A stretch of 64,000 bases of DNA from an uncultured Paludibacter sp. (GTDB taxonomy: Bacteria; Bacteroidota; Bacteroidia; Bacteroidales; Paludibacteraceae). Below, piece after piece: positions 7,343 to 16,167 of this stretch; positions within the stretch are counted from its first letter, which is position 1, and each line of letters begins with the position of its first letter. The notes beneath the pieces were generated by a model. That model was not told the DNA's origin, searched no databases, and saw nothing but the letters and a program-made list of their open reading frames with translations. A program made the translations under genes and the position numbers. Location: assembly GCA_937927845.1 (NCBI GenBank), contig CALFXE010000010.1:1-64000 (forward strand). Direction: 5' to 3'.

Positions 7343-9586
7343 ATGCAAAATCATTCAACAAACTTTAGTGTTGCAGAAGAGGAGTTAATTCAGAAAGAGT
7401 TTGATGCGTTGTTGAATGATTATCTTAACTCATCTCATCGGAAAAAAGTTGAAATAATTACTAAGGCTTTTAATTTTGCCAAATCTGCTCATAAAGGTAT
7501 AAGACGCCGTTCGGGAGAGCCATATATTATGCATCCACTTGCTGTAGCTCGAATTGTTTCAAGTGAAATAGGCATGGGCTCTACTTCCATTTGTTCGGCT
7601 TTATTGCATGATGTAGTTGAGGATACAGATTATACGGTTGAAGATATTTCAAATCTATTCGGACCGAAAATAGCTCAAATTGTAGAAGGACTAACCAAAA
7701 TTTCAGGAGGTGTTTTTGCCGAACATGTTTCAGCACAGGCAGAAAATTTCAGGAAATTAGTCCTGACAATGTCAGAAGATATTAGAGTTATTCTAATAAA
7801 AATTGCCGATAGATTGCATAATATGCGTACTTTAGGCTCATTACCTCCTGCAAAACAACTAAAAATAACCGGCGAAACGCAATATATCTATGCACCTTTA
7901 GCTCATCGACTCGGACTTTTCAGAATAAAAAACGAATTGGAGAACCTGAGCTTTAAGTATGAACATCCGGATACTTACGCTCAAATCGAGAAAAAACTCG
8001 CAAGTGATGAAGTTGCCCGTAATATATTTTATAATGAATTTACCGAACCAATCACAGACAAGCTAACCAAACAGGGATGGAATTTCAGGTATAAAGCAAG
8101 GATTAAAACCGTTTATTCTATCTGGAAAAAGATGACAGCTCATAATATATCTTTCGAAGATGTTTATGATATCATGGCTTTACGAATAGTTTTTACTCCG
8201 AGAGAAGGATTAACCGAAAAAGACCAATGTTGGATGATATATTCATCTATTACCGAAATTTACAAACCTCATCCTGAACGTATACGCGACTGGGTTAGCA
8301 ATCCCAAAGCTAATGGTTATGAAGCATTGCATGTTACAGTAATGGCGAAAGGAGGTAGATGGGTGGAAATTCAGATTCGCAGTGAAAGGATGAACGATAT
8401 TGCGGAAAAAGGATTGGCAGCCCACTGGAAATATAAAACCGGAGAAAATGATGAGTCGGAATTGGATAAATGGATGAAAACTATTAAAGAATTACTTGAA
8501 AATCCTGAACCTAATGCCATTGATTTCATCGATACTTTTAAACTAAACTTATTTGCTTCTGAAATCTTCGTGTTCACACCTAAAGGTGAAATTAAAACTA
8601 TTCCTCAAGGCTCTACCGCTCTTGATTTTGCTTTCGAAATTCACTCCGATATTGGTGAACATTGTATTGGTGCTAAGGTAAATCATAAGTTAGTTCCTTT
8701 AAGCCACATGCTACAAAGTGGCGATCAAGTCGAAATTATAACCTCAAAAAAACAAAATCCTCAACCTGAGTGGCTTGAATATGTTACAACAGCTAAGGCA
8801 AGAACAAAATTAAAAGCTATTTTCAGAAGAGATGAAAAAATTGAGATAGCTGAAGGTCAGAAAAAAATTGAAGAAGCTTTAGCAAACATAAATTTGCTTC
8901 CGGATAATGGTAACTTTGTTAAAATGCTAAAGCATTATAATATTGCAAATCGCAATTCACTATTTATTCAAGCCGGCAAAGGCAATATTGATATAGAAGA
9001 TATTGAGAAAGTTATATTCAAGCCAAAAACTCAAAATGTTTTTTCGAGATATATAAAGATTCCTTTTGTAGGAAGCAGTGATAAGCAGAAAGAAGAAGAC
9101 ACAGAATTGGTTCCTGCATCACGAGTTGATAGAAAAAAGACTTTTATCTTAACAGAAGATAATGCAGGAAAGACATATAAACTGTCGGAATGTTGCAGAC
9201 CGATACCCGGTGATGATGTTTTAGGTTATGTGGCTGAAAATGAGATTGTCATAGTTCATAAACGTCAATGTCCGGTTGCGGCAAAGTTAAAATCAAACTA
9301 TGGTAATAATATAGTTTCTGTAAAATGGGGAGTTCATAAAGGTTTGAATTACCAGGAAGTCTTAGAAATTCAAGGTATAGATAAAAAAGGTGTGCTGATT
9401 GAGATTTTACATGTTATTTCAGAACAATATGGTGTAAATATTTCAAAGATCAATATTGACACGGAAGCCGGTATTTTTACCGGATTATTCTATGTAAATG
9501 TCCACAGCAAACAGGAAATAGAAAATTTATGTAAAAAGATAAATAAAATTAAAGAAGTAAATTCAACTAAAAGAATTCAGAATTAA
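7343..9586 (+). CDS. Bifunctional (p)ppGpp synthetase/hydrolase, RelA/SpoT family
   Basis: A 747-residue protein that makes and degrades the stringent-response alarmone (p)ppGpp. In order: an HD hydrolase domain (about 45-200) with PYIMHPLAVARI and the metal motif LLHDVVEDT; a synthetase domain (about 235-370) with ARIKTVYSIWKKM, YDIMALRIVF and NPKANGYEALHVTV; a TGS domain (about 395-460) starting EIFVFTPKGEIKTIPQGST; a conserved Cys-containing region (LSECCRPIPGDDVLGYV); and a C-terminal ACT domain (about 665-745). The intact HD motif implies hydrolase activity. Length matches the Rel family. It lies 22 bases after the alanine dehydrogenase-like gene and probably shares its transcript. Confidence 0.95.
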   Translation: MQNHSTNFSVAEEELIQKEFDALLNDYLNSSHRKKVEIITKAFNFAKSAHKGIRRRSGEPYIMHPLAVARIVSSEIGMGSTSICSALLHDVVEDTDYTVEDISNLFGPKIAQIVEGLTKISGGVFAEHVSAQAENFRKLVLTMSEDIRVILIKIADRLHNMRTLGSLPPAKQLKITGETQYIYAPLAHRLGLFRIKNELENLSFKYEHPDTYAQIEKKLASDEVARNIFYNEFTEPITDKLTKQGWNFRYKARIKTVYSIWKKMTAHNISFEDVYDIMALRIVFTPREGLTEKDQCWMIYSSITEIYKPHPERIRDWVSNPKANGYEALHVTVMAKGGRWVEIQIRSERMNDIAEKGLAAHWKYKTGENDESELDKWMKTIKELLENPEPNAIDFIDTFKLNLFASEIFVFTPKGEIKTIPQGSTALDFAFEIHSDIGEHCIGAKVNHKLVPLSHMLQSGDQVEIITSKKQNPQPEWLEYVTTAKARTKLKAIFRRDEKIEIAEGQKKIEEALANINLLPDNGNFVKMLKHYNIANRNSLFIQAGKGNIDIEDIEKVIFKPKTQNVFSRYIKIPFVGSSDKQKEEDTELVPASRVDRKKTFILTEDNAGKTYKLSECCRPIPGDDVLGYVAENEIVIVHKRQCPVAAKLKSNYGNNIVSVKWGVHKGLNYQEVLEIQGIDKKGVLIEILHVISEQYGVNISKINIDTEAGIFTGLFYVNVHSKQEIENLCKKINKIKEVNSTKRIQN

Positions 9587-9644
9587 ATATTAACGACAAC
9601 TGATACAAGAGATATTAAATACTTCAATAAAGAAAATATTTTAA

Positions 9645-9652
9645 TATCTTTG
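9645..9652 (+). promoter_or_regulatory. -7 box of the methyltransferase operon
   Basis: TATCTTTG matches TAnnTTTG and ends only 7 bases before the ATG at 9660, so the mRNA would have an extremely short leader. Confidence 0.5.
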
Positions 9653-9659
9653 TACCATC

Positions 9660-12653
9660 ATGGAAAATTTACACGAAAATAACAATACACATACTATTTT
9701 GGATACAAGTTTAGCCCAATTGGGTTTAGATTTGGAAAGAGATAAACTCCTCTTCTTTGTTGAGGATAAAGATAATTATACCTCTAATCCTTCCTTATGG
9801 TTTCAGTTGGAAAGAGCTGGTTTTTATAAAGCTGATGCTGTGTTTTTCAAAAAAGGTATCCATGATGATGAACTTATACCACAAATATACATTTACGATT
9901 ACACTCAATCCCCTCTTGTAGACAATGAGCATTTGATAGAAATACACAAGAACGTATGGACAGGAGGCGAAATACCCATTGTTTGTGTGTTTTCCAAGAT
10001 AGAAAGCATTATTTTAGATACCACTCAGCCTATTCAAGAGAAAGACGGACAGTTTACACCGACATATCTTGTGAAAAATCTGAAACAAATTGCAAATGTA
10101 CAAAAGGAATTTTATAAAAGTTTAGCTCAACGGTTGAAATCAGGCACCTACTGGGATACAGCCGAAGTAGATTTTTACAAAACATCTTCATATAGCCAAT
10201 TAACAGCTCTTTTACGAAAAGTTATCGATAAATTTACAGTAGAGTCTGGGCTTGATAAACATAAAGGAATTGTTCAGCAATTAATTATTCAATGTATTCT
10301 TGTCAAATATTTAGAAGAAAGGCGAGATGAGAATAATAATACTGTTTTTCCACCGAGCTTTTTTGAAAATTATGGCGGTGCTCAGCAATTTAGTGATGTT
10401 CTTATCAATGGACAATTATTCGATTTTTTTGACTATTTGAATAAAGAAGAGCATTTTAATGGAGGAATTTTTAAGTGGGAAGATAGTGATAGGTTATTGC
10501 TTGAAGGTAAACAGGATGCGTTTCAATATTTAGCGAATGTGCTTAGGGGATACATTAATATTAACGATCAACGTATATTAGAATTCCCTGATAATTTTTC
10601 AAGGCTTTATTCTTTTAATCATATCCCTGTGGAATTGATAAGTCGTCTTTACGAAGAGTTCATTATCAAGGAAAATAAAAAGAGAAAACTTGAAGCAAAT
10701 GACGAAGATTCGCAAAAAACAAAAAATGACGGAGTAGCCTATACTCCCTCGCATTTGGTGAAACTTTTGGTAAATGAGGCTATGCCGCTGAATCAAGTTC
10801 CAGATGATTTGAGGAATTTCAAAGTATTAGATCCCGCATGCGGTTCGGCTATTTTTCTTGTTGTTGCTTTCAAACGTTTAGTGCAATGGTGGAGACTAAA
10901 GAACAAATATAAACATCCAACACCAAAAGACTTAGTGTTGCTCCTTAACTCCGTGTATGGAGTTGATTGGGATCCGAAAGCTGTACAAATATCTGTTTTC
11001 AGTCTTAGTATCGCATTATGCGATGAACTTTCGCCTAAAGAAATTTGGGAGGATTTGACATTCGAGAAATTAAAAGGGAAACAAGTTTTTCACAAAGATT
11101 TTTTTGAATGGAAAAAAGAAATACCCAAAGAACTTCGATTTGACGTAATTATAGGTAATCCGCCATTTGTGAGAGGAGGATTAAGCGAATCACGGAAAAT
11201 ATGGAAAATTGATGATAATACTTCAGTAGAGATACCTCAAAATCAAATAGCTTTAAAATTTCTCAGTGAATCATTCTCGCTTCTAAAAAAAGATGGACTT
11301 GCATGTTTGATAGTTAAGTCATCCCCCTTACTATATAGTAATAGTGAGAACTCAAATAACTATATAAAAGCATTAGCTCTAAATTTTCACATAAATCAGT
11401 TTTTTGACTTTACACCATTAGCTCGTAATGGTGTTCTTTGGGATGGCGTAGATGTCGATACTGTAGCTGTTTTTGTAACAAATTCAAAACCTGATTTTAA
11501 TAAGAATGTGCTACATGCTGTTTTTAGACGGACAAAAGCTAACAAAGAACGAATCTATTTTGAGATTGATAAATATGATTTACATTTTATTTTACGAAAT
11601 GAAGTGTATGAGAATCCATATGCTTTTAAGATGAACTTACTGGGTGGCGGTAGAATAAAGAGTCTTGTGCATAAGATTATGCAATTGCCAACTCTTCTTC
11701 ACATAAAAGAAAAATATGACTTAGAGATAGAGGAAGGTTTTGAGATTAGTGTTAATGGGAAAAATAATCCAGACTTTTTGTACCAGATGCCAACTCTTCC
11801 TTCTAAGTATTTCAAAGATGATGGTATTTCAATTGACTATAAAGACTTTCCAGTATTTGATAGAACTGTGAAATTCAGTAAGTCTTCTAAAGAAATTATA
11901 TTTAGACATCCTAATATTTTAATAAAAGAAAATAGTAGCTTACCAGTTTTCTTTAATGATAAATATGATTTTACATATCCAAGGAAAATTATAGGCATTG
12001 CTTCTAAAAACAGAGATATTAATGTCTTACAGAAAATATTTAACAATATATCAAAAAATAAAACTTTACATAGGTTTTTTATTGCAGTTACAAGTGGACA
12101 AGTATTAGTGATTAAAAACTCAGCTCTTTATTTTGAGGATATAAAACGTTTACCTATCCTTGATGATGAATCTTTGTGTTTGACAGATCCCGAAAAGAAC
12201 ATAATTAATGATGTTCTTGAATATACCCAATACTTTATTAGAAGACCAGAGACAGCTTTGGCTTTAGAGCCTTTAATGAATGTTGAAAACGAAATAATAT
12301 TTTACGGACAGGAGTTCTCGAATGCAATAAATGAGCTTTATGCAGATGAGATTAATTCTTTCAAGCTAACAGATATTATCTGCTTTGAAAAAGAAAATCT
12401 GATTGGGACGTTATTTTCTTATGATGACAAGCAAAACTATGCCCCAAATATAATAACAGAGAGCGAGGCTACTCAAATAGAGGGCTTAGTGAATTTTGAT
12501 ATAAATGAAAGCCTTACCGCAACCAGAATTATTCAATACTATGCACCCAATAAGGTGTTGTTTGTTAAACCTAATCAGAAACGCTATTGGTTGGCATCTA
12601 TCGCATACAGAGATGCTGACAAAGTATTTGCTGACATTTTAAATAATAAATAA
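9660..12653 (+). CDS. N6-adenine DNA methyltransferase, Eco57I-like, with unrecognised N-terminal region
   Basis: A 997-residue protein. The core is a gamma-class N6-adenine methyltransferase: SAM motif I DPACGSA at 391-397, a following YGVDWDPKAVQIS, and catalytic NPPF at 500-503. Residues about 650-930 look like a target-recognition region of the Eco57I/type IIG kind. The first 350 residues are mixed alpha/beta then helical (PQIYIYDYTQ, IPIVCVFSKIESIIL, HFNGGIFKW) and I see no confident PD-(D/E)XK site there. The next gene starts 2 bases later and encodes a candidate nuclease, so restriction activity may lie in the second protein. Likely function: site-specific adenine methylation in a restriction-modification or related defence unit. 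No hsdS or hsdR gene is nearby, which argues against type I. Confidence 0.8.
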   Translation: MENLHENNNTHTILDTSLAQLGLDLERDKLLFFVEDKDNYTSNPSLWFQLERAGFYKADAVFFKKGIHDDELIPQIYIYDYTQSPLVDNEHLIEIHKNVWTGGEIPIVCVFSKIESIILDTTQPIQEKDGQFTPTYLVKNLKQIANVQKEFYKSLAQRLKSGTYWDTAEVDFYKTSSYSQLTALLRKVIDKFTVESGLDKHKGIVQQLIIQCILVKYLEERRDENNNTVFPPSFFENYGGAQQFSDVLINGQLFDFFDYLNKEEHFNGGIFKWEDSDRLLLEGKQDAFQYLANVLRGYININDQRILEFPDNFSRLYSFNHIPVELISRLYEEFIIKENKKRKLEANDEDSQKTKNDGVAYTPSHLVKLLVNEAMPLNQVPDDLRNFKVLDPACGSAIFLVVAFKRLVQWWRLKNKYKHPTPKDLVLLLNSVYGVDWDPKAVQISVFSLSIALCDELSPKEIWEDLTFEKLKGKQVFHKDFFEWKKEIPKELRFDVIIGNPPFVRGGLSESRKIWKIDDNTSVEIPQNQIALKFLSESFSLLKKDGLACLIVKSSPLLYSNSENSNNYIKALALNFHINQFFDFTPLARNGVLWDGVDVDTVAVFVTNSKPDFNKNVLHAVFRRTKANKERIYFEIDKYDLHFILRNEVYENPYAFKMNLLGGGRIKSLVHKIMQLPTLLHIKEKYDLEIEEGFEISVNGKNNPDFLYQMPTLPSKYFKDDGISIDYKDFPVFDRTVKFSKSSKEIIFRHPNILIKENSSLPVFFNDKYDFTYPRKIIGIASKNRDINVLQKIFNNISKNKTLHRFFIAVTSGQVLVIKNSALYFEDIKRLPILDDESLCLTDPEKNIINDVLEYTQYFIRRPETALALEPLMNVENEIIFYGQEFSNAINELYADEINSFKLTDIICFEKENLIGTLFSYDDKQNYAPNIITESEATQIEGLVNFDINESLTATRIIQYYAPNKVLFVKPNQKRYWLASIAYRDADKVFADILNNK

Positions 12654-12655
12654 TT

Positions 12656-13354
12656 ATGTTAGCTGACTCTCCTCTAATTAGCACTTCAACTGGTGTTCCC
12701 CGTTTTACATATAGCCCAAAATTAGATGATATTTACGAAACTTCCTTGTTTGGAGCTATACCTGATTTTATACATGGTTTAAAAGAGTATTCTAAAACCA
12801 AGAAGCTGAATGAAGAGGAACTCTCTCAAGAATATTTTATAGCATTGAGTAGGTATCTTTGTGAAAACCCAAAAGGGATATTAGCAGTTTCTGAATATAA
12901 GGATTTTTATACCGTAGGGTCTAATCCTAAAAAACGAGTTGATATAGCATTTATTTCTTCGGAACAAGGAAGTTCCAAAACAAAACTATATACAGTAGAA
13001 GCGAAGCGACTGCCTACAGGAACTGGTCAACGGGAACAAGAATACATATACGGTTTTAACAAAAAAACACCCACAGGAGGAATCCAACGTTTCAAAACAG
13101 GAGATTATGGGTTTGGTTTATCCAAAAGTGCTTTGTTGGGTTATGTAGAGGAGAAAAGTTTTACTTATTGGTATGAAACTATTAATTCATGGATTGTAGA
13201 TAAAGCAAAAAAATTGCCTGCCGAATGGAAAGATAATGAGCAATTACAAAATTTCGATATTGATTTGAGTCAAAATTGTTCTGTATGTCACTCTGTAGCT
13301 CATAGGAAATCAGACTCAATCGAATTGTTTCATCTCTGGATAAAGATTACTTAA
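12656..13354 (+). CDS. PD-(D/E)XK-type nuclease candidate, partner of the methyltransferase
   Basis: A 232-residue protein whose start lies 2 bases after the methyltransferase stop, so the two are almost certainly translated together. The sequence RVDIAFI (Asp96) followed by LYTVEAKRL (Glu115-Ala-Lys117) fits the PD-(D/E)XK nuclease signature, with Glu59 or Glu80 as a possible additional acid. It continues with GGIQRFKTGDYGFG and ends in CSVC-H...H (NCSVCHSVAHR), which could bind zinc. I infer it is the restriction endonuclease or effector of this unit. It is smaller than most type II enzymes. It has no family name that I recognise with certainty. Confidence 0.6.
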   Translation: MLADSPLISTSTGVPRFTYSPKLDDIYETSLFGAIPDFIHGLKEYSKTKKLNEEELSQEYFIALSRYLCENPKGILAVSEYKDFYTVGSNPKKRVDIAFISSEQGSSKTKLYTVEAKRLPTGTGQREQEYIYGFNKKTPTGGIQRFKTGDYGFGLSKSALLGYVEEKSFTYWYETINSWIVDKAKKLPAEWKDNEQLQNFDIDLSQNCSVCHSVAHRKSDSIELFHLWIKIT

Positions 13355-13451
13355 AATCATGACCTTATCCTAAAAGAATTCAACTCTGATTTTTTTCTTC
13401 ATTTTTTCTTCATTTTTTTTTAAAATTTCTTTAAAACTTAAAAATTTATTG

Positions 13452-13459
13452 TATTTTTG
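13452..13459 (+). promoter_or_regulatory. -7 box upstream of the cohesin/dockerin protein
   Basis: TATTTTTG matches TAnnTTTG. It implies a leader of about 155 bases before the ATG at 13622. No protein gene is visible in 13355-13621. Confidence 0.45.
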
Positions 13460-13621
13460 TGTCGTGTAATATGGTGATTGTAAAGCGAATCAACCTAATC
13501 TAAGTCGTTCAATAATCCTTATATTAAAATTTGTTTCAATCTAATAACTTGTTATTGTAGAAAATTAGCAAATTGTCTTATATTTCTTTTCTGACATAGT
13601 AATAATATAAAAATTTGAATC

Positions 13622-16000
13622 ATGAAAAAATTCCTTTTTACAATTATGTGTGTGGGATTGATGTTGTCATTAAATGCAGCACAGAATCCTCAAGTTAAAG
13701 GATGGTTGTTTAGTTCACCTGAGTGGCTTAACCATCCGAGAATAGAAGAGCCAATAATGGTAGATGAAATGATTATTGGAGCATCTGTAGAACATCCTGT
13801 ATCAATTGTTTCAACTAATAAAAGATATGTTGAAGATACATTAAGCCTGCAATTTACAAAAGCATTAAAATTTGACGGAAATATTATATTATTGCCTGAG
13901 ATTGATGAGGTTCCTTTTGTGAATGGATTAGCATTTAGAGTTAGCGGACCATGCTATGTTAAAGTTATGTGTCTAACAGATAACATACCGGGAGTTACAA
14001 ATCATTTATTGTTAGTAAACCAAGAATTTAATGTAATAGACTCAATACCAATACAAACCTTTGATTTTAAGGCACCAAATGGCAGCCAGGTCCCATCGCA
14101 GGTTATGTATTACAATGGAGGTGAATCGTATTTGGGACTTTTCCCATCTAAAGGCGGTGCTGAGATTTATTATATTGAATGTGATAAAGTTATAAGCTTT
14201 GAGGAGGAAAAAGTTCCTGTAACATTTAATGTAACCGTGCCACAAGGTACTAACGAATGTTGGATAGCCGGTGATTTTAATGAGTGGAATCATTCTTCTA
14301 TGCAAAGGATGAATGATAGTACTTTCACATTTACTCAGGATATAAGAAATTTGGAAAATATTGAGTACAAGTATTGCAGCGGTCCAAACTGGATGTTTGT
14401 TGAATGCGATGTGAATGGTATAGACATACCGAATCGGAATTATCAACAAAATGATACTGTGCAAAGATGGATGAACATTTATGATCCTAACGTGCAACTT
14501 CCTGGTGTAACTTATACTGTAATTGTACCACAAGGAACAGAACAAGTGTGTATTGCAGGGGATTTCAATGGATGGTCACCAGGCAGACAATGGTTGCATA
14601 GAGAAAAAAATAACGAGTTCACGATATATATACCAAATGCAAGTCCTGACATGGGTTATAAGTACTTAAACGGACCTGATTGGGGTTATGTAGAGGTGAC
14701 TGCAACAGGAGAAGAATTACCAAATAGAACTTGGCATGAATTGGATTCTGTACATAGCTGGTTGAATGCATATGTCTATGATAATACTTTCCTATTTTAT
14801 GATGATGTGCAAACTTCTGCAGGAGCAGACTTCAATATTGATATTAAACTTGCATCGTCAGAGTCATTCAATGCTATTTCATATCAATTTGATTTAGGAT
14901 ATAGCTCTAATGATTTTGAATATCTTGGATTTTCAACAGATGGTACTATTTCCAGTATGGGTGAAATTGTTGTTAATGCAACAACTCCGGGTATATTACA
15001 TGTTAGCTTTATGACAACTGAACCATTTGATTTTAAACAGACACTTGTTAAACTTAATTTTAGGGTAAGTCCTAATTCCCCCGCATTTAACACTTCTTTT
15101 TATCTTGGCGAATGTTATTTCAATACAAGGCAAATAATGGAAACAAGACCCGGAATAATAGCAATAGACCGATTTATGAAGGGCGATGTGGACGGTAATC
15201 AGAGAGTACAAGCTTATGATGCTGCTTTGACTTTGCAGTATTCTGTTGGGAAAGACCCGCTTCCGAATGTTGACCCACTTCCATGGGAAGAATGGAGAAT
15301 GAATGCAGCAGATGTTGATGGTGTTCTTGGAATTACAGCTTATGATGCTGCTTTGATACTTCAATATTCAGCATATTTAATCTCAGATTTTAACAATGTG
15401 AATCAAGGAGGTAATCCTTTAAAGTCACCACAAAAAAACTCTGCCAACGTAGAAATTACTAAAGAGGACAACAATTTAATCTTCAAATCTTATGGTAATT
15501 TGATTGGATTTAATCTTTTTATTGATCACAACAAAGAAGCATTTGGGGATCCTGTTATAGCTGATAATATGAATTTGCAAGCAGTAAACATTAAAAATGA
15601 TATTTACGCAATTGGATTGGCTGTATTAGAACCACTACCTGAAGGTTCAGTGTTTATGACTATTCCATTAGTGAATGAAATTCCTGCTGACTTCAAATTT
15701 ACTATGTTTATAAATGAGAATGAGGTAATGCGTGTAGAAAATGCTTCTTCAGGACTAAAATCATTGTCAGATTCGGGTATAACTATTTATCCTAATCCTG
15801 CAAGTGATTATATACAACTGAATAATTTAGAAGTTGGAGCACAGATAAGTTTGTATGATATTAGCGGAAGATTAGTGTTGCAAGAAGTTGCATCTCAATC
15901 GAATCAAAGTTTTAATATCAATAACTTATCAAATGGAATTTACTCTGTTCATGTAAAATATAGCGGATTAAATGCAGTTTCAAAATTCATTAAAAAGTAA
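13622..16000 (+). CDS. Secreted protein with two starch-binding-like domains, cohesin, dockerin and type IX sorting signal
   Basis: A 792-residue modular protein. The signal peptide ends near Ala19-Ala20. After an unassigned region (20-195), two tandem beta-sandwiches (about 198-290 and 296-385) share VTVPQGT..CWIAGDFNEW and VIVPQGTEQVCIAGDFNGW, typical of CBM20/AMPK-glycogen-binding folds. Residues about 389-515 look like a cohesin domain (AGADFNIDIKLASS...). Residues about 519-590 hold two dockerin calcium-loop segments (GDVDGNQRVQAYDAALTLQ and ADVDGVLGITAYDAALILQ). The last 75 residues form a type IX C-terminal domain (IYPNPASDYIQL). It probably acts at the cell surface in carbohydrate binding or in assembling a surface complex; no catalytic domain is seen. 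Confidence 0.8.
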   Translation: MKKFLFTIMCVGLMLSLNAAQNPQVKGWLFSSPEWLNHPRIEEPIMVDEMIIGASVEHPVSIVSTNKRYVEDTLSLQFTKALKFDGNIILLPEIDEVPFVNGLAFRVSGPCYVKVMCLTDNIPGVTNHLLLVNQEFNVIDSIPIQTFDFKAPNGSQVPSQVMYYNGGESYLGLFPSKGGAEIYYIECDKVISFEEEKVPVTFNVTVPQGTNECWIAGDFNEWNHSSMQRMNDSTFTFTQDIRNLENIEYKYCSGPNWMFVECDVNGIDIPNRNYQQNDTVQRWMNIYDPNVQLPGVTYTVIVPQGTEQVCIAGDFNGWSPGRQWLHREKNNEFTIYIPNASPDMGYKYLNGPDWGYVEVTATGEELPNRTWHELDSVHSWLNAYVYDNTFLFYDDVQTSAGADFNIDIKLASSESFNAISYQFDLGYSSNDFEYLGFSTDGTISSMGEIVVNATTPGILHVSFMTTEPFDFKQTLVKLNFRVSPNSPAFNTSFYLGECYFNTRQIMETRPGIIAIDRFMKGDVDGNQRVQAYDAALTLQYSVGKDPLPNVDPLPWEEWRMNAADVDGVLGITAYDAALILQYSAYLISDFNNVNQGGNPLKSPQKNSANVEITKEDNNLIFKSYGNLIGFNLFIDHNKEAFGDPVIADNMNLQAVNIKNDIYAIGLAVLEPLPEGSVFMTIPLVNEIPADFKFTMFINENEVMRVENASSGLKSLSDSGITIYPNPASDYIQLNNLEVGAQISLYDISGRLVLQEVASQSNQSFNINNLSNGIYSVHVKYSGLNAVSKFIKK

Positions 16001-16025
16001 TTAATTTTAAGAAAGTAGTTTTATT

Positions 16026-16060
16026 AACGGGAGGGGAAATTATTTCTCTCTCGTTTTTTT
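16026..16060 (+). terminator. Intrinsic terminator
   Basis: ACGGGAGGG pairs with CTCTCTCGT (two G-U pairs, extended by AAAT/ATTT) and is followed by seven T. It sits 26 bases after the cohesin/dockerin gene. Confidence 0.8.
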
Positions 16061-16093
16061 GTATATACATTTTATCAACTCACAAAATTTATG

Positions 16094-16101
16094 TACATTT
16101 G
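16094..16101 (+). promoter_or_regulatory. -7 box of guaB
   Basis: TACATTTG matches TAnnTTTG, 66 bases before the ATG at 16168. It rules out upstream in-frame start codons for guaB. Confidence 0.55.
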
Positions 16102-16167
16102 CACGCAATATTTTTTCATAGTAACAGCGACTTGTTAGTCGTAATACAAACATTAAAACTCATCCCT

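Noticed and set aside
14042..14545. 167-residue open frame antisense to the cohesin/dockerin gene
   Set aside because: It is a shadow of a strongly supported gene and shows no domain.
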